This document shows positions 7,891 to 15,353 of a DNA stretch of 64,000 nucleotides, piece after piece. Below the pieces are notes generated by a model. The model made no database searches. It worked only from the letters and a program-made list of their open reading frames with translations, and was not told the DNA's origin. How positions within the stretch are numbered: the stretch's first letter is position 1; every line of letters begins with the position of its first letter. The stretch spans positions 2,852,001-2,916,000 of the forward strand of contig NZ_LR778301.1 of the NCBI RefSeq assembly GCF_902813185.1. The letters run 5' to 3'. Source of the DNA: Denitratisoma oestradiolicum (GTDB lineage Bacteria > Pseudomonadota > Gammaproteobacteria > Burkholderiales > Rhodocyclaceae). The position numbers were made by a program, and so were the translations under genes.

Positions 7891-8927
7891 CTGATTACCG
7901 ACAAGTCTCAGCCGGCTCACGTAGTGAGCTAGTAAGGGTTTGAAAATAGTGCAGACATTGAGACGGAGGTCTGCCATGAAAAATCGGGTGCAATTTCAAC
8001 AAGGGCTGTCGATGGCCGAGTTTATGGAGCGGTACGGAACGGAGGCGAAATGCGAGACGGCGCTGGTCGAACAGCGTTGGCCCTCGGGATTCGTCTGTCC
8101 GTGCTGCCGGGACACCCGGCACTCCCGTTTTGAGAGAGGTGGAAAAAGGCTGTGGCAATGCCATCGCTGCCGCCACCAAGTGAGCGTCACCGCCGGAACG
8201 ATCTTCGAGAACACCAAGCTGCCCTTGACCAAATGGTTCCTGGCCATGTTCTTCATGACCCAGTCCAAGAACAACATCTCGGCGCTGTCGTTGAAGCGCC
8301 ACCTCGGCGTCAGCTACGACACTGCTTGGCTGCTCAGGCACAAGCTGATGGCGGTGATGGGCGATGCCGAGGCCGGTCGGGCGCTGGATGTTCGTGTCGA
8401 GATCGACGACGCTTATCTTGGCGGTGCCCGTGCCGGCAAGGTGGGCCGGGGTTCCGAGAATAAGGTACCGTTCGTGGCGGCGGTGGAAACGACCGCCGAT
8501 GGTCGGCCTCTTTTCGTCCGTTTCGACCCCATGCCTTTCACTCACGAGCGGATCGACGCCTGGGCCAGCAAGACGCTGGCGCCGACCACCCACGCGTTGT
8601 CGGATGGCTTGCCGAGTTTCTCGGTACTGGCGAATTCGGTCGAGACACACGAGGCCATCGTGGTCGGCTCCGGCAAGCAGGCGGCCCAGCATCCAAAGTT
8701 CCGCTGGGTGAATACCTTGATCTCGAATTTCAAGACCGCTCTGTCGGGAACCTATCATGCCTTCCGCTTCGCCAAATACGCCAAGCGCTATTTCGCCGAA
8801 TACGCCTACCGCTTCAACCGCCGATTCGATCTCCGAACCATCGTCGTGAGCCTCATCAGTGATTGCGCCAGGATGCTGCCGCACAATGAAAGCGCGATTA
8901 GGTTGGCTGAGACTCATCGGTAATCAG
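7891..8927. mobile_element. IS1595-family insertion sequence, copy 1
   Basis: This 1037-bp element is bounded by inverted repeats beginning CTGATTACCGA (left CTGATTACCGACAAGTCTC, right CTGATTACCGATGAGTCTC read inward). It is flanked by a 10-bp direct repeat ATTGAAATCT at 7881-7890 and 8928-8937, the target duplication. One transposase gene fills it. A copy of the same length lies at 14268-15304 in the same orientation with a different target duplication. Confidence 0.93.
7976..8923 (+). CDS. IS1595-family (ISXO2-like) transposase
   Basis: This 315-residue transposase has an N-terminal zinc ribbon (CPCCRDTRH ... CHRCRHQ, about residues 40-65). A DDE/DD(N)-type catalytic core follows, with EIDDAYLGG, SDGLPSF and HPKFRWVNTLISNFK. 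The start at 7976 has a GGAGG site 6 bases upstream and is preferred over an earlier in-frame ATG. It differs from copy 2 by one codon, R121 here against K121 there (position 8337). Intact and possibly active. Confidence 0.93.
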   Translation: MKNRVQFQQGLSMAEFMERYGTEAKCETALVEQRWPSGFVCPCCRDTRHSRFERGGKRLWQCHRCRHQVSVTAGTIFENTKLPLTKWFLAMFFMTQSKNNISALSLKRHLGVSYDTAWLLRHKLMAVMGDAEAGRALDVRVEIDDAYLGGARAGKVGRGSENKVPFVAAVETTADGRPLFVRFDPMPFTHERIDAWASKTLAPTTHALSDGLPSFSVLANSVETHEAIVVGSGKQAAQHPKFRWVNTLISNFKTALSGTYHAFRFAKYAKRYFAEYAYRFNRRFDLRTIVVSLISDCARMLPHNESAIRLAETHR

Positions 8928-8937
8928 ATTGAAATCT

Positions 8938-9183
8938 GCATTCCCGATGTACGGTCAGAGCAGTAGCGTTCAATAACTATGGAAATACCGGCCCTGCATT
9001 GTCCCGGGAAAAGAGATATCTCACAGGGACTTCCTTCAGTACCGCTTACTTAAGTGATTGGAGAAGTTCATGCAACCAGCCCGCCGACGTGGAGAATGTG
9101 CTGGTGACGGCGGCCACTGCCGTGCCCACCAGCGCCCTGATCCTGTCCCAGGATCGCTGATCAGGGACTGCGCACGAATACTA
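8938..9183 (+). pseudogene. Remnant between two insertion sequences
   Basis: This 246-bp stretch between the IS1595 and IS5-type elements holds no intact gene. A frame open from 8933 to the TGA at 9158-9160 ends in VENVLVTAATAVPTSALIL, which looks like a genuine C-terminus. There is no start codon or recognised domain. It may be the tail of a catabolic gene removed by deletion. Identity not recognised. Confidence 0.3.
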
Positions 9184-10001
9184 GAGCGTGTTCACAGTAG
9201 CCAGATATAGGTACATGCCAGATGCAAGAATGCATTGAAGCGGTTGGCGAGCTTGTCGTAACGTGTGGCGAGGCGCCGGAACTGTTTGAGCCGATTGAAG
9301 AAGCGCTCGACCAGGTTACGCGCCTTGTAGCGCTCTCGGTCGAACTCGCGCGGCGTGAGGCGATTGCTGCGGGGCGGGATGACGGCCTCAGCGCCCATGC
9401 GAGTGATGGTGTCGACGAACGCGTTACTGTCGTATCCCTTGTCGGCGACCACTGCGTCGGTAACCAAGGCATCGACCAGTGCGGGGCCTTGCGTGATGTC
9501 GGCCACCTGACCGCCGGTGAGGATCAGGCGCAACGGATTACCCAGGGCATCCACGCACGCATGGATCTTGGTGGTCAGTCCGCCACGCGACCGACCGATC
9601 GCCTGATCGCCACCGTTTTTTTTGATGCGCCCGCCGAGTGCTGGTGCGCACGTACCACTGTCGAGTCGATGAAGAGCTCTTCCAGGTCTGCTTCTCCCCG
9701 GAGGGCCTCGGCCACTCGCGACCAAACCCCATTGGCTTCCCATCGCGCAAAGCGCACATACACAGAGTGCCAGTTGCCAAACTTCGGCGGCAAATCACGC
9801 CAGGGGTTGCCAACCCGGGCGGTGTATAGCACCGCCTCAACAAATAAACGGTTATCCACGGCACGCCCTCCCTTGTCGGTGGGCTTCCCTGGCAACAACT
9901 CCGAAATCCGCGCCCACTGTGCATCGCTCAACATGTCCCGATCCATTGCTTACGTCCAAATTCCAGGATGTAAACACAAATCGGATACTGTGAACAGACC
10001 C
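9184..10001. mobile_element. IS5-family (IS427-like) insertion sequence
   Basis: This 818-bp element has inverted ends (GAGCGTGTTCACAGTAGCC left, GGGTCTGTTCACAGTATCC right read inward). TA flanks both sides (9182-9183 and 10002-10003); the match extends to CTAG. Transposase frames run leftward. Its right end is only 19 bp from the start codon of the sulfotransferase gene at 10021. Confidence 0.88.
9192..9946 (-). CDS. IS5-family transposase, two frames joined by frameshift
   Basis: The first frame starts at 9946 (MDRDMLSDAQWARIS) and carries the first catalytic Asp in LFIDSTVVRAH. The second frame ends at 9192 and carries VVADKGYDSNAF (second Asp) and RNLVERFFNRLKQFRRLATRYDK (Glu region). 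They meet at a run of eight A on the minus strand (9616-9623). This is the normal position for programmed frameshifting in IS427-group elements, where the fused protein reads through SAGASKK into the GGDQAIGRSRGG segment. It is therefore probably a functional frameshifted transposase rather than a broken one. Confidence 0.87.
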
Positions 10002-10020
10002 TAGGAAGAGGAGACAAAAC

Positions 10021-11232
10021 ATGGGCAACGCGACCAACGCGCAACAGTCAGTCGACTATGCCCAAGTACCCGACGTGGAACTGACGGAGGCGGCCGTGCT
10101 GGCCGCTGCCCGGGAGGCGACCGGCCTGTCCGACTTCGGCGACGAGGCGGATTGGAAGGAGGGCCTCACGTTGTTCCTGAAGGGGCTGAACGAGGAGGCG
10201 CGGCTGAACAAGACGGGGCGCATCATCGCCTTCGGCGAGATTTTGCGTCACCTTACGAATCGGCTGCGAGTCACCGACGACATCAAGCGTCATCCGGAGA
10301 TTCTGGAGGTGAAGATCGTCAAGCCGATCTTCCTGATGGGTCTGCCCCGCACGGGTTCCACATTTCTCCATGATCTGATGGCCCAGGACCCGGACAACCG
10401 GGTACCGATGACCTGGGAATGCAACTACATGTCGCCGCCACCGGAAGCGGCCACCTACGAAACGGACCCGCGTATTGCCGACTGCGAGGCCCATCTGGCG
10501 CGGACCGCTGGGCAGTTGATTCCTGAGTATCAGGCCATTCATGAAATGGGCGCCCAACTGGCCCAGGAGTGTCTGATGCTCAATGCCTTCGACTTCAAGA
10601 CCCAGATCTTTTCCAATCAGTTCTGGACGCCCACCTATCAGCGCTGGGTCGAGAACGACAGCAACCTGTCGGTGTATCGCACCCACAAGCGCCAGCTCCA
10701 GTACATGCAGTGGAAGACCCCCCGGGCGCGCTGGGTGCTGAAGAGCACCAGCTATTTCTGGGGTCTGGACGCCATCATGTCGGTCTATCCGGATGCCCGG
10801 ATCATCATGACCCACCGCGATCCGATCAAGCTGACCTCCTCGTTTTTCTCCAACGTCTCGATGACGTACAGCATGGGCAGCGACTCGATCAAGGATACGG
10901 AGATCGGCGAATTCTGGGGTGAGACCTGGGAGAAGGCCATGCACCGCTTCGTCGAGTTCAGAAAGAGTGGCAAGGCGGCGAATGCCTTCGATATGCAGTT
11001 CTCCGAGTTCGTGAAGGACCAGCTGGCGATGGTCAAGCGCATTTATGCCCACTTCGATCTGCCCTTGTCGGCGGCCACCGAGCAGAAGATGCGCGACTTC
11101 ATCGCCAACAAGCCCAAGGAGCGCCATGGCATCCACCGCTACACGCCGGAGCAGTTTGGTCTGAACCCGGCGCAGGAGCGGCAGCGCTACCGCTTCTACC
11201 AGAAGTATTTCCACGTCGCCAACGAAGGTTGA
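10021..11232 (+). CDS. Sulfotransferase family protein (copy 2)
   Basis: This 403-residue paralogue of the 4981 gene has the PAPS-loop motif LMGLPRTGSTFLHDLM (about residues 104-119) and MTHRDPIKLTSSF as the second PAPS region. A strong AGGAAGAGGAG site sits between the IS5-type end and the ATG. The insertion has therefore left the ribosome site intact but removed any native promoter further upstream. The next gene is a DUF1214 paralogue, the same pairing as in copy 1 but in reversed order. Activity on a hydroxylated hydrophobic substrate is an inference from the family and neighbourhood. Confidence 0.85.
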   Translation: MGNATNAQQSVDYAQVPDVELTEAAVLAAAREATGLSDFGDEADWKEGLTLFLKGLNEEARLNKTGRIIAFGEILRHLTNRLRVTDDIKRHPEILEVKIVKPIFLMGLPRTGSTFLHDLMAQDPDNRVPMTWECNYMSPPPEAATYETDPRIADCEAHLARTAGQLIPEYQAIHEMGAQLAQECLMLNAFDFKTQIFSNQFWTPTYQRWVENDSNLSVYRTHKRQLQYMQWKTPRARWVLKSTSYFWGLDAIMSVYPDARIIMTHRDPIKLTSSFFSNVSMTYSMGSDSIKDTEIGEFWGETWEKAMHRFVEFRKSGKAANAFDMQFSEFVKDQLAMVKRIYAHFDLPLSAATEQKMRDFIANKPKERHGIHRYTPEQFGLNPAQERQRYRFYQKYFHVANEG

Positions 11233-11325
11233 TGCGGCGAATACTTGCCTTTTGGCATGTCGTCATTCTTCGGTGTCGGTATCGCTTTTGTATCGAGTCA
11301 AACCATTAATCATAGAGGAGTATCG

Positions 11326-12438
11326 ATGAATAACATCAAACAGAAGAGCGTCGCGGCATGGGAGGCGTTCTGCGATCAGTTGAAGCAGGCCGGGAGCGTA
11401 CTGGGCCAGGACGCAACGCCCGGCGACGAGCTGACTCAGGCCGAGGGGCTGCGCAAGCTGGTACGGATGATCCGCATGGGCCTTGACGCCAGCCTGGAGT
11501 ATGGCAATACCGATTATCCCAAGGTCTATCAGCTGGTGACGCCCACCACCCTGGGAGAGGGAGAAACCTCCGATTCTCATTACTATCAGGCGATGATCGA
11601 TGGCAGCAAGACCTATCGACTCCATGGGCAGCGAGGCGAGGCGCCCTATATGGAGTTCACTGTCTATGCCGGCAAGATCGGCCTGGACAGCGGCAGCGCT
11701 ATCGTAGGGGCGATGACCGAGGCGGACCTGAAGGTGAATCCGGATGGCAGCTACGAGCTGATGCTGTCCCCTGACCCCCAGCCGGGCAACTGGATCCGAA
11801 CCACGCCGGAGGCTTCGGTGATCTTCATCCGCCAATATTCCCACGATTGGCGCAAGACCCGGGATGCCACCTTCCATATCGAGCAAGTGGGTGCCAAGGG
11901 CTATCGCCCTCCCCTGACCTTAACAGAAGTCAGCCGAGCCATGACGCGGACCTCGGCCTACGTAGCCCATTCGACCAATATCTGGAAGGTCATCGTCGAT
12001 CAGCGCAAGGCTGCACCACCGAACCGCATGTTCGTGTTCGAGCTGGAGCAGGACGCCGATGATGCGCCGGAGATGCCTACGGGGCACCGATTTTCCTCCG
12101 GCTATTTCCAGCTGGCCGAGGACGAGACCCTGGAGTTGAGCTTCAAGCCGGCGGAAGTGCCCTATTGGGGTATGGATACAACAAATTACTGGTTCGAAAC
12201 CATCTCTTACGCAGATCACCGCTCCCATTACAACAACCGTACGGCTCACTATGAGCCCGACGGCAGTGTCAGAATATTCATTGCGCCACGGGATCCGGGG
12301 CTGCCGAACTGGATTGATACCAAGGGGCACCTGGAAGGCGTTGTGTTGTTCCGCTGGTCCCGCACCAAGCTGCCGGTGCCCAACATCCAGACCCGGGTGA
12401 TGAAGCTAGCCGAACTAAGGCAGTCCACCAACGAATGA
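11326..12438 (+). CDS. DUF1214 domain-containing protein (copy 2)
   Basis: This 370-residue protein resembles the DUF1214 gene at 3752. The matching C-terminal region contains YWGMDTTNYWFETISY and APRDPGLPNWIDTKGHLEG. The ATG at 11326 has a GAGGAG site 5 bases upstream, preferred over an in-frame ATG at 11245 that lies in the preceding spacer. It lies 93 bp after sulfotransferase copy 2. An IS701-type element is inserted 20 bp after the stop. No secretion signal is visible. Function unknown; the repeated partnership with a sulfotransferase is the best clue. Confidence 0.83.
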   Translation: MNNIKQKSVAAWEAFCDQLKQAGSVLGQDATPGDELTQAEGLRKLVRMIRMGLDASLEYGNTDYPKVYQLVTPTTLGEGETSDSHYYQAMIDGSKTYRLHGQRGEAPYMEFTVYAGKIGLDSGSAIVGAMTEADLKVNPDGSYELMLSPDPQPGNWIRTTPEASVIFIRQYSHDWRKTRDATFHIEQVGAKGYRPPLTLTEVSRAMTRTSAYVAHSTNIWKVIVDQRKAAPPNRMFVFELEQDADDAPEMPTGHRFSSGYFQLAEDETLELSFKPAEVPYWGMDTTNYWFETISYADHRSHYNNRTAHYEPDGSVRIFIAPRDPGLPNWIDTKGHLEGVVLFRWSRTKLPVPNIQTRVMKLAELRQSTNE

Positions 12439-12458
12439 TTTTTGCAGTCATTTTCTAG

Positions 12459-13920
12459 TCTGACTGTGTCACAAGTTGCGTTTAATCGAGCCGCAGCACG
12501 GACAACGCTGAAGTTGTTGTGCGATACGAGCGGCGATGAGGGTGCGAAGTGTGCTGATCGAATCCGGCACATGCCGTTGCGCTCGCCCCGCTGCCGCGAG
12601 GGCGGTAATTCTCGGGTAAGGCAGGCGCTTGTGGTCGAGCAGCGTTTTTTTTACTGCCATGGATAAGGCGCTGGTGAAGCAAGAAGGCGTAAGCGGCAAT
12701 GCACAAGGTGACATGATGATGCACCCCGCGCCAGTTGCGCCCTTCGTAGTGCCCCAGACCAAACTCCTGCTTCAGCTCCCGATAGTCGCGCTCAATGCGC
12801 CAGCGCATCTTGGTGACATAGACCAATTGTTCCAATGAGGTGTCGGCAGGCGCTGTCGCCAGAAAGTATTTCAGCGGTTCAACATCGCCCTCGGGCCACT
12901 CGATCAGCAGCCACTCTGGCGGGCGCAAGGCGCTACGCTCATAGTCCTTGTGGGCCGTATGAACCCAGATGGCCGCAAAGCGGGACCGCAGGGTCTCGTT
13001 GGTACCCTCACGCCAAGCAACGGTTTGGTACGCCTCAGCGGGCAAGCTCAACGCCAGTGCTTTGACCGCGACGGGCCGATGACCTGGTGCGCGGCGCAGA
13101 TTCTTACTGGGGCGTCCGAGCCCTACCGTCGGCTCGGGCGGCAAGGGTGCGGTTCCGGGCGCCCAGACGCTGGTTCCTGCTCGGATTCCCACCGCGTAGC
13201 GGATCGCCAGCGCGGTCAGTGTGTCGCGAAAGTCGGCGCTGTCACCGTAGGCAGGGTCCGCCAGCACAATACCGGTAGGAACCCCGTCGTCCTGTGCTTG
13301 CTTCACTTGGGCCAGCGCAATCTCAATCTTGGTGGCAAATGCGATGCCCTCCGGCACACCGGCGGCCGTACAGCGGGAGCGATCCTCCGTCCAATCCTCG
13401 GGGAGATACAGCCGCCATTGAATCGGCAAACTCCCCTTGTCACTGGCCAGCGACAGACTGACCGCCACCTGACAGTTCTCCGTCTTGCCCAACTGCCCGC
13501 AGTATTGCCGGGTGACACCCACCGAGTGATTTCCTTGCTTTGGAATTCCCGTGTCGTCAATGATCCAGTAGCACTCCCGCTCCAGGCCCAAGACGGGCTC
13601 AACAACGGCTCGCACTTCCCGCAGTACGGCATCATCCGACCAGTTCGATTTGGCGACGAAGTGGTGCAGCGACTGGTGTTTGGCTTGCACGTGCAGCGGA
13701 TCCATCGACGCCGCCAACGGTTCGACGCTTTTGCGCTTGAGCGGCAGCATCAGCCCCCGGCAATAATCCATCAGCCCCGTCCTTCGATCCGCATGGCCCA
13801 ACACTCCCACCAACCGTTCAAGGTACTGCTCCAGTTCGTCGTCGATAGCCATGTCATCACCCTCACGAAAGAAGATGGCTGTGTTATCGGCAGCATTCGA
13901 CATTTATTGACACAGTTAAA
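12459..13920. mobile_element. IS701-family insertion sequence
   Basis: This 1462-bp element has imperfect ends TCTGACTGTGTCA (left) and TTTAACTGTGTCA (right, inward), flanked on both sides by CTAG (12455-12458 and 13921-13924). That duplication fits the YTAR target preference of IS701. One leftward transposase gene fills it. Confidence 0.9.
12482..13852 (-). CDS. IS701-family transposase
   Basis: This DDE transposase of about 456 residues has WIIDDTGIPKQGNHSVGVTRQYCG (first Asp), GIVLADPAYGDSADFR (second Asp) and MRWRIERDYRELKQEFGLGHYEGRNW (Glu region). The ATG at 13852 has GAGGG eight bases upstream. An in-frame ATG at 13903 would add 17 residues and is less likely. The stop is close to the left inverted repeat. 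The frame is intact. Confidence 0.9.
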   Translation of the reverse strand: MAIDDELEQYLERLVGVLGHADRRTGLMDYCRGLMLPLKRKSVEPLAASMDPLHVQAKHQSLHHFVAKSNWSDDAVLREVRAVVEPVLGLERECYWIIDDTGIPKQGNHSVGVTRQYCGQLGKTENCQVAVSLSLASDKGSLPIQWRLYLPEDWTEDRSRCTAAGVPEGIAFATKIEIALAQVKQAQDDGVPTGIVLADPAYGDSADFRDTLTALAIRYAVGIRAGTSVWAPGTAPLPPEPTVGLGRPSKNLRRAPGHRPVAVKALALSLPAEAYQTVAWREGTNETLRSRFAAIWVHTAHKDYERSALRPPEWLLIEWPEGDVEPLKYFLATAPADTSLEQLVYVTKMRWRIERDYRELKQEFGLGHYEGRNWRGVHHHVTLCIAAYAFLLHQRLIHGSKKNAARPQAPALPENYRPRGSGASATACAGFDQHTSHPHRRSYRTTTSALSVLRLD

Positions 13921-13924
13921 CTAG

Positions 13925-14030
13925 GTGCTAGGTGTTTGCGCATTTCGGTTCACGAAATCGTTTTTCCGGACGAAGCAATGTCAGCGTAGCGCTCTTCTGC
14001 GACCGCATCAAAATCAGCCCTCTTTTTCAT
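13925..14030 (-). pseudogene. Broken antitoxin-like gene
   Basis: From the ATG at 14028-14030 the protein reads MKKRADFDAVAEERYADIAS, then SGKTIS, then a TGA stop at 13950-13952. The same frame continues TEMRKHLAP up to the IS701-type element. In small antitoxins of this appearance the segment is typically GKTI-x-W-x-EMR, so the TGA replaces an expected Trp (TGG). Nonsense mutation and truncation both mark it as dead. No toxin gene is visible; 14031-14257 holds nothing I recognise. Family assignment is from pattern memory only. Confidence 0.45.
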
Positions 14031-14267
14031 CCTTCACCCGGTGACCTGCCTCGGTCTCAGACTAAAGATCGGCCACCTACTTGGTTAGAGTTTTGATTTC
14101 CTTTTGGTCTACCGCTCAGCGAACCGGCTAATTGAGCTTATGGTGGGTGTGCGAAGGGTGCCTTGTCCGTTGTCCGCAACAGAGTCCAACTTCGCTTGCG
14201 TAGCGTTTTTTATGAAACACCGGCGATTTTTCGGGACATTCGGGTACTCAGTAGTCCAAAACTTCAT

Positions 14268-15304
14268 CTGATTACCGACAAGTCTCAGCCGGCTCACGTA
14301 GTGAGCTAGTAAGGGTTTGAAAATAGTGCAGACATTGAGACGGAGGTCTGCCATGAAAAATCGGGTGCAATTTCAACAAGGGCTGTCGATGGCCGAGTTT
14401 ATGGAGCGGTACGGAACGGAGGCGAAATGCGAGACGGCGCTGGTCGAACAGCGTTGGCCCTCGGGATTCGTCTGTCCGTGCTGCCGGGACACCCGGCACT
14501 CCCGTTTTGAGAGAGGTGGAAAAAGGCTGTGGCAATGCCATCGCTGCCGCCACCAAGTGAGCGTCACCGCCGGAACGATCTTCGAGAACACCAAGCTGCC
14601 CTTGACCAAATGGTTCCTGGCCATGTTCTTCATGACCCAGTCCAAGAACAACATCTCGGCGCTGTCGTTGAAGCGCCACCTCGGCGTCAGCTACGACACT
14701 GCTTGGCTGCTCAAGCACAAGCTGATGGCGGTGATGGGCGATGCCGAGGCCGGTCGGGCGCTGGATGTTCGTGTCGAGATCGACGACGCTTATCTTGGCG
14801 GTGCCCGTGCCGGCAAGGTGGGCCGGGGTTCCGAGAATAAGGTACCGTTCGTGGCGGCGGTGGAAACGACCGCCGATGGTCGGCCTCTTTTCGTCCGTTT
14901 CGACCCCATGCCTTTCACTCACGAGCGGATCGACGCCTGGGCCAGCAAGACGCTGGCGCCGACCACCCACGCGTTGTCGGATGGCTTGCCGAGTTTCTCG
15001 GTACTGGCGAATTCGGTCGAGACACACGAGGCCATCGTGGTCGGCTCCGGCAAGCAGGCGGCCCAGCATCCAAAGTTCCGCTGGGTGAATACCTTGATCT
15101 CGAATTTCAAGACCGCTCTGTCGGGAACCTATCATGCCTTCCGCTTCGCCAAATACGCCAAGCGCTATTTCGCCGAATACGCCTACCGCTTCAACCGCCG
15201 ATTCGATCTCCGAACCATCGTCGTGAGCCTCATCAGTGATTGCGCCAGGATGCTGCCGCACAATGAAAGCGCGATTAGGTTGGCTGAGACTCATCGGTAA
15301 TCAG
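14268..15304. mobile_element. IS1595-family insertion sequence, copy 2
   Basis: This copy has the same 1037-bp length and ends as the one at 7891-8927, in direct orientation. It is flanked by a 10-bp duplication AAAACTTCAT (14258-14267 and 15305-15314). The different duplications show two separate insertions rather than the ends of a composite transposon. Confidence 0.93.
14353..15300 (+). CDS. IS1595-family (ISXO2-like) transposase
   Basis: This 315-residue transposase is identical to the copy-1 protein except for Lys instead of Arg at residue 121. It has the same zinc ribbon (CPCC...CHRC) and catalytic segments (EIDDAYLGG, HPKFRWVN). The ATG at 14353 follows a GGAGG site. Near-identity of two independently inserted copies implies recent transposition in this lineage. 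Confidence 0.93.
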   Translation: MKNRVQFQQGLSMAEFMERYGTEAKCETALVEQRWPSGFVCPCCRDTRHSRFERGGKRLWQCHRCRHQVSVTAGTIFENTKLPLTKWFLAMFFMTQSKNNISALSLKRHLGVSYDTAWLLKHKLMAVMGDAEAGRALDVRVEIDDAYLGGARAGKVGRGSENKVPFVAAVETTADGRPLFVRFDPMPFTHERIDAWASKTLAPTTHALSDGLPSFSVLANSVETHEAIVVGSGKQAAQHPKFRWVNTLISNFKTALSGTYHAFRFAKYAKRYFAEYAYRFNRRFDLRTIVVSLISDCARMLPHNESAIRLAETHR

Positions 15305-15353
15305 AAAACTTCATGAGCCACTTCCTGATGAACACCCAGCCTTGCTCTGATCC

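Noticed and set aside
9192..9946. Transposase pseudogene with a disabling frameshift
   Set aside because: The shift is at an eight-A run in the usual programmed-frameshift position of IS427-group elements.
7891..15304. A composite transposon carrying the second sulfotransferase/DUF1214 pair between two IS1595 copies
   Set aside because: Each copy has its own different 10-bp target duplication, and outer flanks do not match, so they inserted separately.
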